64,000 bases of DNA from Halolamina pelagica (GTDB taxonomy: Archaea; Halobacteriota; Halobacteria; Halobacteriales; Haloferacaceae): positions 310,001-374,000 of the forward strand of contig NZ_LGUC01000001.1 in NCBI RefSeq assembly GCF_001307315.1. Reading direction: 5' to 3'. The notes under the pieces were generated by a model. The model was not told the DNA's origin and ran no database searches. It was given only the letters and a program-made list of their open reading frames with translations. The translations under genes were made by a program, and so were the position numbers. Of this stretch, positions 37,471-48,098 are shown piece by piece (the first letter of the stretch is position 1; every line of letters begins with the position of its first letter).

Positions 37471-38745
37471 CGCTCGGGGTGCGTCGGCGCGTCGAACCCG
37501 CCGCGGACGAGCGGCTTCGCGATGTGGCGGCGGGCACAGGGCGGCACCTCGTACCAGCCGCGTTCGAGGTCGCGGTCGATCTGGGCCTCGGTTTTCCCCG
37601 GCGCGTTCGTCCCACAGTCCCGACAGCGGTACCCCTGGTTCCGGCCGGCCGAACCCATCGTGTTGCCGCAGTCGGGGCAGACGGGGGTGCGCTTCGCGGT
37701 CCGGTTCAGCCCCCGAACCGCGAACTTCTCGAGTTTGAGCGTCCCCTCGCTGACCTCGCCGCAGGCGGTGAGTTCGTCACCCGCTCGCAGCGCGCGGACG
37801 CGGTCGCGGAACCGCTTGGTCGGCTCGAACGCCGCGGCGTCGATCGTCTCGCCCTCGTCCCCCGGATCGGGGCGAACACGTGGCCGCCCGCCCGGGTTTC
37901 GGGGTCGCCGGCGACGACGCAGTCGACGCGGTAGGCGCGACCGTCCCGGAGAGTGGAGAGGTCCGCGACCGCCACGTCCCGGAGGTGGGCGTCGGTGCCC
38001 TGGTTCGTCCGAAACAGTGCGGTGCGCTCGACTGGCTCCGAGTTGATCTGTCCAGCCATCGCCGCGAGCACCGCCGGATCGTCGCCCCGGAGCCCGTAGA
38101 GGATCGGCCCGGGGGCGCTGGGCACGCAGACGGCCTCGTCCTCGACGCGGTCGACAGTGTCCCACGCGTCCGGGTACGCCTCGTCGGCCGCGGCGAACAG
38201 GCTCGCCTCGTCGACCGCTCGGGGGTACCACACCGGTCGAACTCGCGGTAGGCGATCAGCTCGTACGTCCACTCCGAGAACGCGCGGGCGGCACCGATGG
38301 CCGCGAGCGCGCCGATACGGCCGTGGCCGCCGGCCCAGCCGTCGGTGTCGAAGCCGGCCGCTGCGGCCAGGTCGAGCGCGTCGTCGAGGCTGTGGAACTG
38401 TCGGACGGCGTCGCGAGCGAACTGGGCGACCGAGTCGGGAACGTCGGCCGGGTCGCAGTCGGCGACGACCAGCCCCGGCGACGTTCTGGGGTCGTCGGTC
38501 TCGGCCAGCGGTTCGAGTTCGTCGCGGGCGATGGCCGCGGCGCGGTCGGCATCGAGGTCGGTGTGGATCGCGAGCGCGGCGTTCCCGCGGGTCTTGCGCT
38601 CGACTGCGGGGTTGAGCCGGATCAGCAGGTGCTCGTCGATCGACCCGCCGGCGGCCGCGATCCGCTCGGCGACGCGGGCCGCGAGGTAGGTCGTGCACAT
38701 CCCCCGCTCCCGGGAGTCAGTGTCGTCGACGCCGATGACGGTCAC
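37467..38745 (-). CDS. tiaS: tRNA(Ile2) 2-agmatinylcytidine synthetase, frame broken twice
   Basis: Modifies C34 of tRNA-Ile(CAU) with agmatine so that it reads AUA, an archaea-specific enzyme. The start [20 protein letters not shown] is the family signature (GTG 38743-38745). The middle catalytic region includes [15 protein letters not shown] and [19 protein letters not shown]. The C-terminus has an OB-fold and a zinc ribbon ([22 protein letters not shown]), typical of TiaS. Breaks near CCGG 38233-38236 and at G4 37869-37872; repair gives [20 protein letters not shown] and [19 protein letters not shown]. Repaired length about 427. Confidence 0.92.
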
Positions 38746-38861
38746 GGCCGGAGGCAGGCGGTCTGGGGCAAGGGGGTTTCGCGTCGGGCGCCGGTCGGCG
38801 GGGCGAGCGGTCGCCGAACCGGCGAATCGGCGGATAGCGCGGCGGTGGGTGGACACAACGC

Positions 38862-38868
38862 ATATATG
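38862..38868 (+). promoter_or_regulatory. TATA box of the HTH regulator gene
   Basis: CGCATATATGGC carries an ATATATG core 24-30 nt before the ATG at 38892. This is a canonical archaeal TATA element, stronger than the T-run type used by most neighbours. Confidence 0.55.
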
Positions 38869-38891
38869 GCGTGAGTCGCCTACGTCACCGT

Positions 38892-39870
38892 ATGAGCCGT
38901 ACAGCGCTGATCGAGAACGTTACGGCGATGCTGCAGGATGCCGGGTTCCTCGTCAGCGAGCGCTGTGCGATCCGGCCGAAGAGCTTCGACGTCGCCGCCC
39001 GCCGCGGCGAGGAGCTCGTGCTGCTGAAAGTGCTGGGCAACGTCGACGCCTTCGACGCCGCGACCGGACAGGAGATGCGCCGACTGGGTGAGTACCTCTC
39101 GGCGACGCCGATGGTCGTGGGGATGCGCACCCGGGACGAGGAGCTCAAGCCCGAGGTGGTGTACTTCCGCCACGGCGTGCCCGCGATCCACCCCGACACG
39201 GCCTTCGACCTGTTCGTCGAGGACGTGCCGCCGCTGATCTACGCCGCCCCGGCGGCCTCTACGTCAACATCGACGGCGAGCTGCTCTCCGAGACCCGTGA
39301 GGCCCAGGACTGGAGCCTCGGGAAGCTCGCCTCGGAGCTGGGCGTCTCCCGCCGCACCGTCTCGAAGTACGAGGACGGGATGAACGCCTCCATCGACGTG
39401 GCGGTCAGGCTCGAGGAGCTGTTCGACCGGCCGTTCACGGCGCCGATGGACGTGATGGAGGGTGCCGAGGAGGTCCGCGACGCCGAGCCGACCCCGACCC
39501 GCCGGAGGCGGACCCGGACGACGAGCACGTCGTCGGCGTCTTGACGCGAGCGGGCTTTACCGTCCACCCGACGACGCGGGCGCCGTTCAACAGCGTCTCC
39601 GAGGACGAGGAGCGCCGCGGCCGCGACGGCGCGAAGCTACTCACCGGCCACTCCGAGTTCACTCCCAGCGCCGAGAAGCGCGCCCGGATCATGTCCTCAC
39701 TGGGGCAGGTCACCAAGACGCGCTCGGTGTACTTCGTCGAGGAGGGCGCAAAGCGCACGTCGGTGAAAGGCACCGCGCTGGTGTCCTGTGAGGAGCTCGC
39801 CGACACCGACGACCCCGAGGCGGTGCGCGACCTGATCCGCGAGCGCGCGGCCGAGCCGGGCGAAGCCTGA
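38892..39870 (+). CDS. Archaeal HTH-type (XRE/Cro-like) transcriptional regulator, frame broken twice
   Basis: About 325 residues after repair, of the conserved archaeal family named putative HTH-type transcriptional regulatory protein. The N-terminal domain ([40 protein letters not shown]) looks nuclease- or restriction-fold-like. The central Cro-type HTH is [20 protein letters not shown] with EDGMNASI. The C-terminal domain ([40 protein letters not shown]) is characteristic. Breaks at C4 39247-39250 ([16 protein letters not shown] when repaired) and C4 39492-39495. Target genes unknown. Confidence 0.88.
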
Positions 39871-39893
39871 TACCCGGGCCGGTTTTCGACCGA

Positions 39894-40151
39894 CTACGCC
39901 GGGCCGTCCCCGTACGTTTTCTCGAGATACGCCACGATGTCGCGGCTCTCGGGCATCCCCTCGACGCCGTGGGCCTCGTCGACGAGCACCGGGACGCCGG
40001 TCTGGCCCGACACCTCCTCGACCTCGGTTCGCTGGCTGTGAGCCGCCGGGACTTCGATCGTGTCGTACTCCAGCCCCAGTTCGTCGAGCTTGTCGGCGAC
40101 CCTGATACAGAACGGACAGCCCGGCAGTTCGTAGAGCGTGATGTTCGCCAT
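39894..40151 (-). CDS. Glutaredoxin-like protein
   Basis: 85 residues, thioredoxin fold. NITLYELPGCPFCIRVADKL contains the active-site CPFC, and TGVPVLVDEAHGVEGMPES contains the cis-Pro and the glutathione-type loop. Haloarchaea use gamma-glutamylcysteine instead of glutathione, so it may work with that thiol or with thioredoxin reductase (inference). Start ATG 40149-40151, with CTTTTGCG about 25 nt upstream. Convergent with the HTH regulator. Confidence 0.93.
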   Translation of the reverse strand: MANITLYELPGCPFCIRVADKLDELGLEYDTIEVPAAHSQRTEVEEVSGQTGVPVLVDEAHGVEGMPESRDIVAYLEKTYGDGPA

Positions 40152-40233
40152 ACACGGGGTTGGACGGAGACACGCAAAAGCACCGCGACGCCGGCGAGCA
40201 CCCCAGCTATCTCGGACGCCGGCCGCGTGGCGG

Positions 40234-41633
40234 TCAGCGCACGCGGTCACGCAGCGACCGGAACCCGTCGGCGAGGCGGTCGCGTTCGCGGATCGCCTCG
40301 GCGAGCCCCCAGCCCGACAGCAGCAACACGGCGCCGACGACGCCCGCGAACTCCCAGGAACTCAGCCAGACCGGACGGAACCACGGCGCCAACCGCCCCA
40401 GAGCCCCGCGAACTCGATCACGGGCGATTCGACGACGGTTCCCTGTGCGTTCGCCGCGAGCCAGGAGGAGAACGTCGCCGAGAGCCCGCCGGCGGAGCCG
40501 TACACCGCTTTGTGGCCGCTCACGCCCTGGTCGCGCATCGTCGGGCCGTTCGACTCGTCGCCGGTGCCGAGGCGTTCGGCGTCGTACGGCGACCACGTGG
40601 CGAAGTACTCCCAGACGATCTCACCCTGTGGCGTGATCTCGATCACGCGGTGGTTCATCGAGTCGACGACCAGCGTGTTGCCGTTGGGGAGGCGGTCGGC
40701 GTCCCGCGGCCAGGAGAGCGACGCCGAGGAGCCCGCGCTCCAGACGTGCTCCCACTCGCCGTCGTCGTTCTTCGTGTACTCGATCACGCGGTCGTTCTCG
40801 CTGTCGGCGACGAGGATCGTCGGCTCGCCGGCCGCCGTCGTGAGCCAGTCGGGGTTGTGCTGTTCGTACAGCGTCGAGTGGTCGCCGTCCTCGCCGAGGC
40901 GCTCGGTGATCTCCTTCGACTCGATGTTGACGGCGATCACCTGATCGAAGTTCCGGGGCGAGAGCAGCAGTTCGGTGCCGTTCCGGATCACCTCCACGTC
41001 GTTGACGTGGGTCCAGTCCTCCGCGAAGCCGCCGTCGGTGCTGTTGGGGTAGTGGTTCCGGAACCGCCACTCCCAGTCGATCTCGCCTTCGGTGCGATCG
41101 TACAGCACCACGCGATCGTTCGAACACTGGCAGGACTCGTTCCACTGCCGCATGTTGGCGATCGCGAGATGGGTCTCGTTGTACACGTCGATGTCGTGGG
41201 TGTCGTGGAACGGCAGCGTCTCCTGCCAGACGCGCTCGCGGTTGTCGCGGTTGAGCTCGTAGACGGTCGTGCCGTCGGGGTTGGTCGAGACGACGAGCAG
41301 ATTGCCGTTCGGCAGCGGGTCCACGTCGTAGAACCACCGGGCGCCGAGTGCGTCCTCGTACAGCCAGTTGGTGGTGGCGTTCCCGTCGGCGGAGGCGATG
41401 CGGGCGGGCTTCTTGCGGTTGCCCTGGCCCTGGAAGTGGTAGCCCTGGATCCCGACGACCGTGGCGTTGGCCGCCGGCTGGTCGATCGTTCCGGGGCCGA
41501 GCTCGCTCGGCGAGTCGGACGGGTCGTCGCCGATCCCGAGGGCGGCGCCCGCGGCGGGTGCCAGCAGCGAGAGGGCGAGCAGCAGGGCCACCCCACGGAC
41601 CAGCCAGCGCCGGGGTGGGAGACTGCGTTGCAT
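40234..41633 (-). CDS. Arylsulfotransferase (ASST)-like membrane-anchored protein, frame broken once
   Basis: An N-terminal hydrophobic segment (WLVRGVALLLALSLLAPAAG) serves as signal or anchor. A repetitive beta-propeller follows, with repeated D-x-L-P-N-G-N motifs (DVDPLPNGNLLVV, DADRLPNGNTLVV) and HDIDVYNETHLAIAN. A C-terminal helix (SWEFAGVVGAVLLLSGWGLA) ends the protein. The fold matches the arylsulfotransferase family, which moves sulfate between phenols. Whether the His nucleophile is conserved is not settled here. It probably faces outside. The frame breaks at C4 40396-40399; repair gives FAGLWGRLAPWFRPVW. Start ATG 41631-41633. Confidence 0.82.
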
Positions 41634-41680
41634 AGTCGCGAAAACAGCGGGGAGCGGGAAGGTGTTGCGGTCGCGGGCGG

Positions 41681-43107
41681 CTACATCACGCCGCTGGTCC
41701 GCACCGCGAAGTAGACCACGAACGCGCCCGCGAGGATCCACTGGCCGACGTGGATGTCGTCGAGCTCGCCGGCGCCGAGTTTCACGAGGGGTAGGAGACG
41801 ATGCCGGCCGCGATCCCGTAGGCGATCGAGAAGGTGAACGGCATCACCATGATCGTCATCCCCGCCGGGATCGCGTAGGTGAGATCGTCCCACGCGATCT
41901 CGACGGCGTTGCCGAGCATCACGACGCCGATGACCACCAGCGCGATGTGGGAGGCGTACTCCGGGATCCCGGCTGCGAGCGGGACGAACGCCAGCGAGAG
42001 CAGGAACAGGCCGGCGACGGTCAGCGCCGTCAGGCCGGTGCGGCCGCCCTCCTCGACGCCGGTGGCGGACTCGATGTACGTCGTCACCGTCGACGTGCCG
42101 AGCATCCCGCCGACGGTGGTGCCGACCGCGTCGGCCATCAGCGGCTTGTCGATGTCGGGGAGGTTCCCCTCGTCGTCGAGGAAGCCCGCGGACTGACCGA
42201 CGCCGACCAGAGTGCCCGCGGTGTCGAAGAAGTCGACGAAGAAGAACGTGAACACGATGAGTGCGAACGTGAACGCGTCGACGTTCGCGAACCCGTCGAG
42301 GAACGCCCCGGCCAGTGGCCGGATGTCGTACGCCGCGAGGCTGTACGTCGTCGTCGAGCCAGTGAGGAAGATGTCCGTCGCGATCGAGGCGCCACCGGGC
42401 ACGTTCTCGGGGTTGTAGGCGGTGTAGCCAAGCGCCGCGGCGGCGTAGCCGACGACGGTCGTCCCGAGGATGCCGACGACGATGGAGCCGCGGACGCCGC
42501 GGGCGTACAGCGCGAACGTGAACAGGAGGCCGGCGACCGAGATCAGCGCGACCGGATCGTTCGCGATCACCGGCGAGAGCGTCAGGAACGTCGCGGGGTC
42601 GCTCGCGACGACCCGCATCGACTCGAAGCCGATCAGCGCCAGGAACAGGCCGATCCCGGAGCCGACGGCGAGTTTGACCGGTTCGGGGAAGAGCCGGATC
42701 ACGTACTCACGCGCGCCGACGGCGGTGAGCGCGATGAAGATGACCCCCTCGACGACGACGGCGGCAAGCGCGGTCTGCCACGGCACGCCCATCCCGAGGA
42801 CGACCGTGAACGCGAAGAAGGCGTTCAGCCCGAGCCCGGGCGCCTGCGCGAACGGGCGGTTGGCGTAGAACGCCATCACCAGCGTCGCCGTCGCCGCGGA
42901 GATGATCGTGACCACGGCGAGCATCGCGATCAGGCGGCCGTCGCCGACGCCCTCGATGTCGATCGCGGCCGCGAGGATCGCGGGGTTGACGACCACGATG
43001 TAGCTCATGGTCAAGAACGTGGTCAACCCCGCCAGGAGTTCGGTCCTGACGGTGGTGTCGTGGCTATCCAGCTCGAAGTAGTCGGCCAGCGTCTCTGTGA
43101 GACCCAT
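41681..43107 (-). CDS. NCS2-family nucleobase permease (AzgA-like), end of frame broken
   Basis: About 475 residues with 12-14 helices. It takes up purines (adenine, guanine, hypoxanthine) with cations in bacterial AzgA relatives. Family motifs: LTTFLTMSYIVVVNPAIL in helix 1, PGLGLNAFFAFTVVLGMG in helix 3, FFFVDFFDTAGTLVGVG with the conserved Asp in helix 8, and GTSTVTTYIESATGVEEGG in helix 10. The frame breaks at the G4 run 41788-41791; repair continues VSYPLVKLGAGELDDIHVGQ through a last helix to 41681. Start ATG 43105-43107. Lies beside a PRT-type regulator and pyrE. Confidence 0.92.
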
Positions 43108-43115
43108 CCGTATAG

Positions 43116-43164
43116 GTGCATATCGTGACGGTGGTGTACTTGAGGCTTTCCGTACGATATACAC
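43116..43164. promoter_or_regulatory. Inverted repeat upstream of the nucleobase permease
   Basis: GTGCATATCGT (43116-43126) and ACGATATACAC (43154-43164) are inverted copies with one mismatch, separated by 27 nt. The pair begins 9 nt before the permease start codon and covers its likely promoter. It may be an operator for the adjacent PRT/HTH regulator; that assignment is inference. Confidence 0.5.
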
Positions 43165-43260
43165 ATACACGTCCAACCAGCCCCGGAAACCGGCCGATCA
43201 GCGGCGCTGACCGGCGTGGGTATACACGGGTATGGATAACGAGATGTCCGCGGATCGACG

Positions 43261-43979
43261 CTATCGGTCGTCGAACGTCGTGAGCGCGCCGACGGGGCGT
43301 CGGTGATCTCGCGGGCGCGGTCCAGCCCCTCGTCGCCGACGGCGATGAGGGTAAACACGCCGCCGACGGTGGCGTCGGACTGGGCGACGATGTCGAGCAG
43401 CAGTTCCTGGGTCTCGCCCGAGCGGATCAGGTCGTCGACGACGAGGACCGTATCGCCGGCGGAGACGGCGTCGGCGGGGAGGTAGTAGGTGAGTTCGATC
43501 CCCGAAGCGAGCCGCTGGCGGGACTCGACGAACTCCTCGACGGCGGTCTCCTTGCGCTTCTTGGCGTAGGCGATGTCGGCGTCGAAGTAGGAGGCCATCG
43601 CGGCGCCGAGCGTGATGCCGTCGGTCGCGGCGGTGAGCACCACGTCCGGGCGCTCGAACGCGAAGGACTCGGCGGCGACGGGCGCGACGAGGTCCAGGAA
43701 CGACTGGTCGAACACCACGGCGCTGTTGTCGACGTACCCCTCGTCGTCGGCGGTGACCCGCGAGCGGAGTTCGTCGGCGAGCGCCTCGCGGCCGATGCTC
43801 TCGACGGTCTCGCGGGCGCGCTCGACGCCCGGGAGCACGTGCCCGTTGACGTAGCGGTTCAGGTCGCCGGCCGGCAGGCCGGTGAGTTCGGCGAGTTCGT
43901 CGTACGTTCGGCTGCGCTTCAGCGTCCGCAGAACGGCGACGGCCCGCAGTTGGAGGGCCGCCTTCTCGGCACGGTTCAT
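43261..43979 (-). CDS. HTH plus phosphoribosyltransferase-fold regulator, end of frame broken
   Basis: The N-terminal HTH (RTLKRSRTYDELAELTGLPA, GDLNRYVNGHVLPG) is fused to a PRT type I domain (VVLTAATDGITLGAAMASYF, AKKRKETAVEEFVESRQRLA). The PRPP-binding motif is VLVVDDLIRSGETQ. This architecture recalls PurR-type regulators, where PRPP or purines are the signal, but it could also be a catalytic PRTase with an added domain. The frame breaks at G4 43294-43297; repair gives TDAPVGALTTFDDR and a stop at 43261. Start ATG 43977-43979. Same strand as, and directly upstream of, the permease. Confidence 0.85.
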
Positions 43980-44070
43980 GAACACCCTCACGGTTGCACA
44001 AGTATGAACACTTCGAAGGGCGGTCGTGCGGAAAGCGAACAGCGTGGTGGGTCGACCACCGTGATCGTCG

Positions 44071-44589
44071 CTACCGGTCTGCGAGCAGGTCGGAGGCGGT
44101 CACGAGCGCCTCCATCTCGACGCCGTGATCGGCGAGGTTCTCCCGGCCGCCCTCCTCGCGGTCGACGACCAGCAGCGCGCGGTTCACCTCGGCGCCGGCG
44201 TCGCGGAGCGCTTGGACGGCGTCGACGGCGGACTGGCCGGTGGTGGCGATGTCCTCGACGACGACGACCTCCTCGCCCTCGCTGAGTCGGCCCTCGATGC
44301 GGTTGCCGGTGCCGTACTCCTTGGCCTGCTTGCGCGCGATGACGTAGGGCACGTCGGCGGTGATGCTCGTCGCCGCGGCGAGGGGGACGCCGCCCAGCGC
44401 GACGCCGCCGAGCTTCTCGCCGTCGAGTCGCTCGGCGAACGCCTCGGCGATCAGGCGGAGACAACGCGGGTCGGTCTCGAACAGGTACTTGTCGACGTAG
44501 TAGTCGCTGGTGCCGCCGTGGGAGAGTTCGAACTCGCCGTACTGGACCGCGTCGGCGTCGCGGAGCGCCTCGATCAGGTCGTCGGACAT
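44071..44589 (-). CDS. pyrE: Orotate phosphoribosyltransferase
   Basis: 172 residues. It joins orotate and PRPP to make OMP in pyrimidine synthesis. [20 protein letters not shown] is the orotate site. [15 protein letters not shown] and [20 protein letters not shown] hold the flexible loop Lys residues, and [19 protein letters not shown] is the PRPP motif. This gene is the one used as the classical uracil-auxotrophy marker in haloarchaea. Start ATG 44587-44589; CAAAAAC promoter element about 27 nt upstream. Confidence 0.94.
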   Translation of the reverse strand: MSDDLIEALRDADAVQYGEFELSHGGTSDYYVDKYLFETDPRCLRLIAEAFAERLDGEKLGGVALGGVPLAAATSITADVPYVIARKQAKEYGTGNRIEGRLSEGEEVVVVEDIATTGQSAVDAVQALRDAGAEVNRALLVVDREEGGRENLADHGVEMEALVTASDLLADR

Positions 44590-44635
44590 GAACGAGGGTG
44601 GGCGTTGGGTCGGCAAAAACCGGTCGGTGCGGCGC

Positions 44636-45175
44636 TCACCAGGGCTCGTCTTTCACGCCGAGCCAGTACGCGATCCCGTTCGTCCCGAGGTGGAGCAACG
44701 GCGTGACGACGACGACGACGGCGACGCGGGCGAGCGTGAACACCGACAGCGTCCAGTCGGGCGCGAACAGCAGCGCGAGCAGCAGCGCGCCGACGACGAA
44801 GTCGAGTTGGTCGAGCCCGGGGAAGGCGGCGCCGCGCTCGCGGCCGGAGCGCCGCTTGACGAACGAGGCGCCGATGTCGCCAAGCATCGCGCCGAGCGCG
44901 AGGCCGACGGCCGCGTTGATCGGGAAGCCGGGGAGCGTGATCCCCAGCGCGTCGCCGACCGCGGGTGCGGCGGCGTCGAGGACGAGCGCGAGCGCGACGC
45001 CGATCGCGGTGCCGACCGCGGTGCCGCGCCAGGTTTTGCCGTCGCCGAGCAGGCGCGCCCCGCCGAGGGTGCGGCCGCCGTCGATCGGGCGGCCGCCGCC
45101 CGCGAGGACGGCCGCGTTGTTCGGGACGTACGCCGGGAGCATCGCCCAGAGCGCGCCGGCGATGAGTTCGAGCAT
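44636..45175 (-). CDS. carS: CDP-archaeol synthase
   Basis: 179 residues, archaeal DUF46/CarS family. It transfers CMP from CTP to unsaturated archaetidic acid, giving CDP-archaeol for ether-lipid head-group addition. About five membrane helices are visible. [20 protein letters not shown] is the family N-terminus, [10 protein letters not shown] is a signature cytosolic loop, and [20 protein letters not shown] is the catalytic loop. Intact. 46 bp upstream of pyrE on the same strand, so possibly co-transcribed. Confidence 0.94.
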   Translation of the reverse strand: MLELIAGALWAMLPAYVPNNAAVLAGGGRPIDGGRTLGGARLLGDGKTWRGTAVGTAIGVALALVLDAAAPAVGDALGITLPGFPINAAVGLALGAMLGDIGASFVKRRSGRERGAAFPGLDQLDFVVGALLLALLFAPDWTLSVFTLARVAVVVVVTPLLHLGTNGIAYWLGVKDEPW

Positions 45176-45206
45176 GGGCGGGGGAGGAGTGGCCGAGTGG
45201 TAAAGT

Positions 45207-45300
45207 CCGGGGGTCTACCCGGCGACGTGAGCCGGGGAGGACCGGGGTCTACCCGGCAACGTGAACCGAGGAAGACCGGGGGTCTATTCGGCACAGAGCC
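45207..45300. repeat. Imperfect tandem repeat, about 35 bp, 2.7 copies
   Basis: Three successive blocks begin CCGGGG(G)TCTA at 45207, 45242 and 45276. The first two continue CCCGGCRACGTGARCCGRGG with four substitutions, and the third is truncated and diverged. The array fills the gap between carS and the prefoldin promoter. Three adjacent, unspaced and diverging copies rule out a CRISPR. Function unknown. Confidence 0.65.
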
Positions 45301-45384
45301 GTAGAGGGAACGGTCATCGCCGCCGCGACTCGGCACTAGGGCTAAATACGGGCCTTTTTCAGGCCGAAGAACCTCCTTCGAGTT

Positions 45385-45777
45385 ATGCAGGGTAGTCTGC
45401 CGCCCGAGGCACAAGAGAAGATCGAGGAGCTACAGGACCTTCAGGAGACAACCGAGCAGCTTGCGGCCCAGAAGACGCAGGCCGAGACCTCGCTCAACGA
45501 GGCCCAGACCGCCCTCGAGGCGCTGGACGACATCGACGAGGACACGACGATGTACCGAGAGATCGGCGAGCTCCTCGTCAACACCGACTACGACAGCGCC
45601 AAGTCGGACCTCGAGGAGAAAGTCGACAGCCTCGAAGTGCGCGTCGACCAGCTCGAGAAGCGCGAGCAGAAGACCCAGGAGCAGTTCGAGGAGCTCCAGG
45701 AAGAGCTGCAGCAGCTCCTCCAGGGCGGCGAGGGCGGCGGTCCGATGGGCCCCGGCGGCCCCGGCGCCGGCGCGTAA
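45385..45777 (+). CDS. pfdB: Prefoldin beta subunit
   Basis: 130 residues. Four beta subunits and two alpha subunits form the jellyfish-shaped hexamer that passes unfolded proteins to the thermosome. Two coiled-coil arms ([20 protein letters not shown] and [20 protein letters not shown]) flank the short beta hairpin ([20 protein letters not shown]). The glycine-rich tail is common in haloarchaea. A CTAAATA element lies about 40 nt upstream, suggesting a short leader. The next gene begins directly after the stop. Confidence 0.96.
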   Translation: MQGSLPPEAQEKIEELQDLQETTEQLAAQKTQAETSLNEAQTALEALDDIDEDTTMYREIGELLVNTDYDSAKSDLEEKVDSLEVRVDQLEKREQKTQEQFEELQEELQQLLQGGEGGGPMGPGGPGAGA

Positions 45778-46026
45778 ATGAGCGACGCGGAACCGACCGA
45801 CGAGGAGGTCGTCGAAACCGCCAGCGCGGCCGCCGAAGGGCTCGTGCTGGACCGCTACAAGCAGTCTGAGCTGACGGATCTGGACGTGACGGTCACGTTC
45901 GAGGACGGCGTCCTCGAAGTCGACGTGTACGTCAACCCCCCCGACGACGCCGACGCCGACGCGGAGGCAGTCGCCGACGAGGCGGCCCGCGCGGCCCACG
46001 ACGCCGTCGAGGAGCTTTTCGACTGA
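45778..46026 (+). CDS. DUF3194-family protein
   Basis: 82 residues, very acidic. It begins immediately after the prefoldin stop codon with no gap. LDVTVTFEDGVLEVDVYVNP and the helical end DEAARAAHDAVEELFD match the archaeal DUF3194 family, which typically follows prefoldin beta. Function unknown. The fixed neighbourhood suggests a role with protein folding or translation (inference). Confidence 0.85.
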   Translation: MSDAEPTDEEVVETASAAAEGLVLDRYKQSELTDLDVTVTFEDGVLEVDVYVNPPDDADADAEAVADEAARAAHDAVEELFD

Positions 46027-46130
46027 GCGCGGCGCCACGCCGCCGCTCGCTACTCCTCTCAGCGCCCAGCTTTCTCTCGCGGCGCTCTCGCGGATCGACG
46101 GACGGCGGTGACGCGAGCACGGCGCCGACG

Positions 46131-48034
46131 CTACGTCACGAAGAACAGCAGCACGCTGATCGCGATCACCGCGAGGCTGACCGCCAGCGCGTAGGCGCCG
46201 CCGAGCGACACCACCGCGTTGGCGTGGGAGGCGAGCGTCTCGGTGCGGTCGTTGCCGAACACCGTCACCGCCGCACGCTCGGTCGCCATCCCGGCTTCGA
46301 CCGGTTCGAGGTCCGCGCGGGCCTGCTCGACGAGGTCGGCGACGGTGTCGATGAACTCGCTGTGATCGATCTCCGCGCCGATCTGGTTGTCCGCCTCGAC
46401 GGTGTTGACGATGTGGGTGTCGGTGGTCATCACCTCCGCCGCGTCGACGGTTTCGAGGAGTTCGTCGACGGCTCGGTCCCGGAGCCACGGCTCCATGTTG
46501 TTGCCGTCGGCCAGCACGTACGCGGTCTCCTGGCCGTCGACCGCCACGACGGCGACCCGGATCCCCAGCGGGCCGATCCCCTCCTGGGGTTCCCACTCGG
46601 TCTCGGCCCACGCCGTGCCGAGCGACACTGGGGCTTCCGCGGCGTCACCGAGGCGGTCGCCCGCCGCCTCGGCGGCGTTGATCATGTCGAACGAGCGCGG
46701 GCTCCCGGGGTGACGTGGCCCAGATCCGGGCCGTCGAGCCCGTTGTTGCAGTTGTGCGCGTCGACGAGCAGTACGTCGTCGAGCCCGTTGGTCCGGGCGC
46801 CCTGCCGCGCCGCGAGGCCGACGCCGTACTCAACGTCGTCGGCGAACTCCGGCGAGAACGTGTTCACCAGCAGCCCGTCGCCGCCGAACGCCTGACCCAG
46901 CAGTTTGGCGTCGCCGGCCTCGATACGGACGCTCTCGGTGGCGCCGTCGCCGTACTCGATGCGCTGGTGGGCCCGATCCGCCGCATCGATCAGCCGCTCG
47001 ACCTCGCGCTTGGTGACGAGGTTGAAGTCGTGGCCGGCGGTGGCGTGGGGTGGGAACGCCAGCCCCTCGGCGCTCTCGGCGACGCGCTCGGGGAGGTTGC
47101 CGCCGCCGATCTCGCCCATTGGGCCGGGGTGGATCATCGGGAGGACGAACCGCGCCTTCTCGGCGCCGTCGTCCGTGCGGAAGGCGAGCACCGTGACCGG
47201 GACGATCGCCTCCTCGCCCAGCTGTTCGAAGAAGTCCTCGAGCTCACGGGTCCCCTCGGCGACGTGGCCGATGAACCCCCGGAGGAAATCGAGCATGGAG
47301 ACGCCCATCGAGCGGCGCCACGGCCGGTCGACCGCGACGAGGAACACCCAGACAGCGGCGGCGTAGATCACACAGAGCACGCCCAGCAGCCCGAACTGCT
47401 GTGGGGAGATCGTGCTCAGAACACCCGGCGCCTCGGCCGATTCGTTCAGGAAGGGGGTGAGATACGCCTGGATCGCCGAGCCGCCGTCAGCGAGATAGCG
47501 GATCGTCCCGCTGTAGACGAACAGCAGGGCGGCCGCGACGGCGCTCTGGATGCTCGCCGGCAGGACCGCCACGGGGAGGGAAGTCCGCGAGACCGCCATC
47601 ACCACCAGCAGGCGGAGGGCGAACACCGACGCCAGCGCGACGACCAGCGCGTCGAAGACGAACGTCTGGTCGAGCCAGGCGATCAGGTACGCGAGTAGCG
47701 CGGCGACGCTCACGACGGCGACGATCACCACCTCACAGATCAGCGCGAGCAGCGACGCGCGGTTGTAGGTGAGTCGCCCGCCCGTGTAGCGGTCGACCCA
47801 CGGCGTCGCGAACCCGGCGACGACGGTGGGGATACCGATGAAGAAGATGCCTTCCCACGCGTCCTGTCCAACGAAGAAGATGCCCCGGAACACCGCGTCC
47901 GCCTCGCCGCTGTCGAACGCGCCGATGCCCGCGACGGCGGCCACCAGCAGCGCGAAGGCGAGGCTCGTGTACCAGTTCGGGGCTCGGAAGATGAACCGCG
48001 AGAGCCCCGCGAGGTTGCTCTGGGACGCCGTCAT
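46131..48034 (-). CDS. DUF2070-family membrane protein, frame broken once
   Basis: About 634 residues after repair. The N-terminal half has six or seven membrane helices. The large soluble domain includes FVLPMIHPGPMGEIGGGNLP, VLLVDAHNCNNGLDGPDLGH and VMTTDTHIVNTVEADNQIGA; these resemble metal- or phosphate-binding loops conserved in the family. A final helix (AVSLAVIAISVLLFFVT) returns to the membrane. The frame breaks at G4 46707-46710; repair gives HVTPGSPRSFDMINAAEAAG. The archaeal family has no established function. Start ATG 48032-48034; CAAAAAC element about 28 nt upstream. Confidence 0.85.
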
Positions 48035-48098
48035 CAGTACTGCGTGACACCCGGATAGGCAAAAACCCGCGACTTCCGTTCTCGGGGACGCCGCCGGC

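Noticed and set aside
45207..45300. CRISPR array
   Set aside because: Repeats are adjacent, without spacers, imperfect and only about three. No cas genes are nearby.
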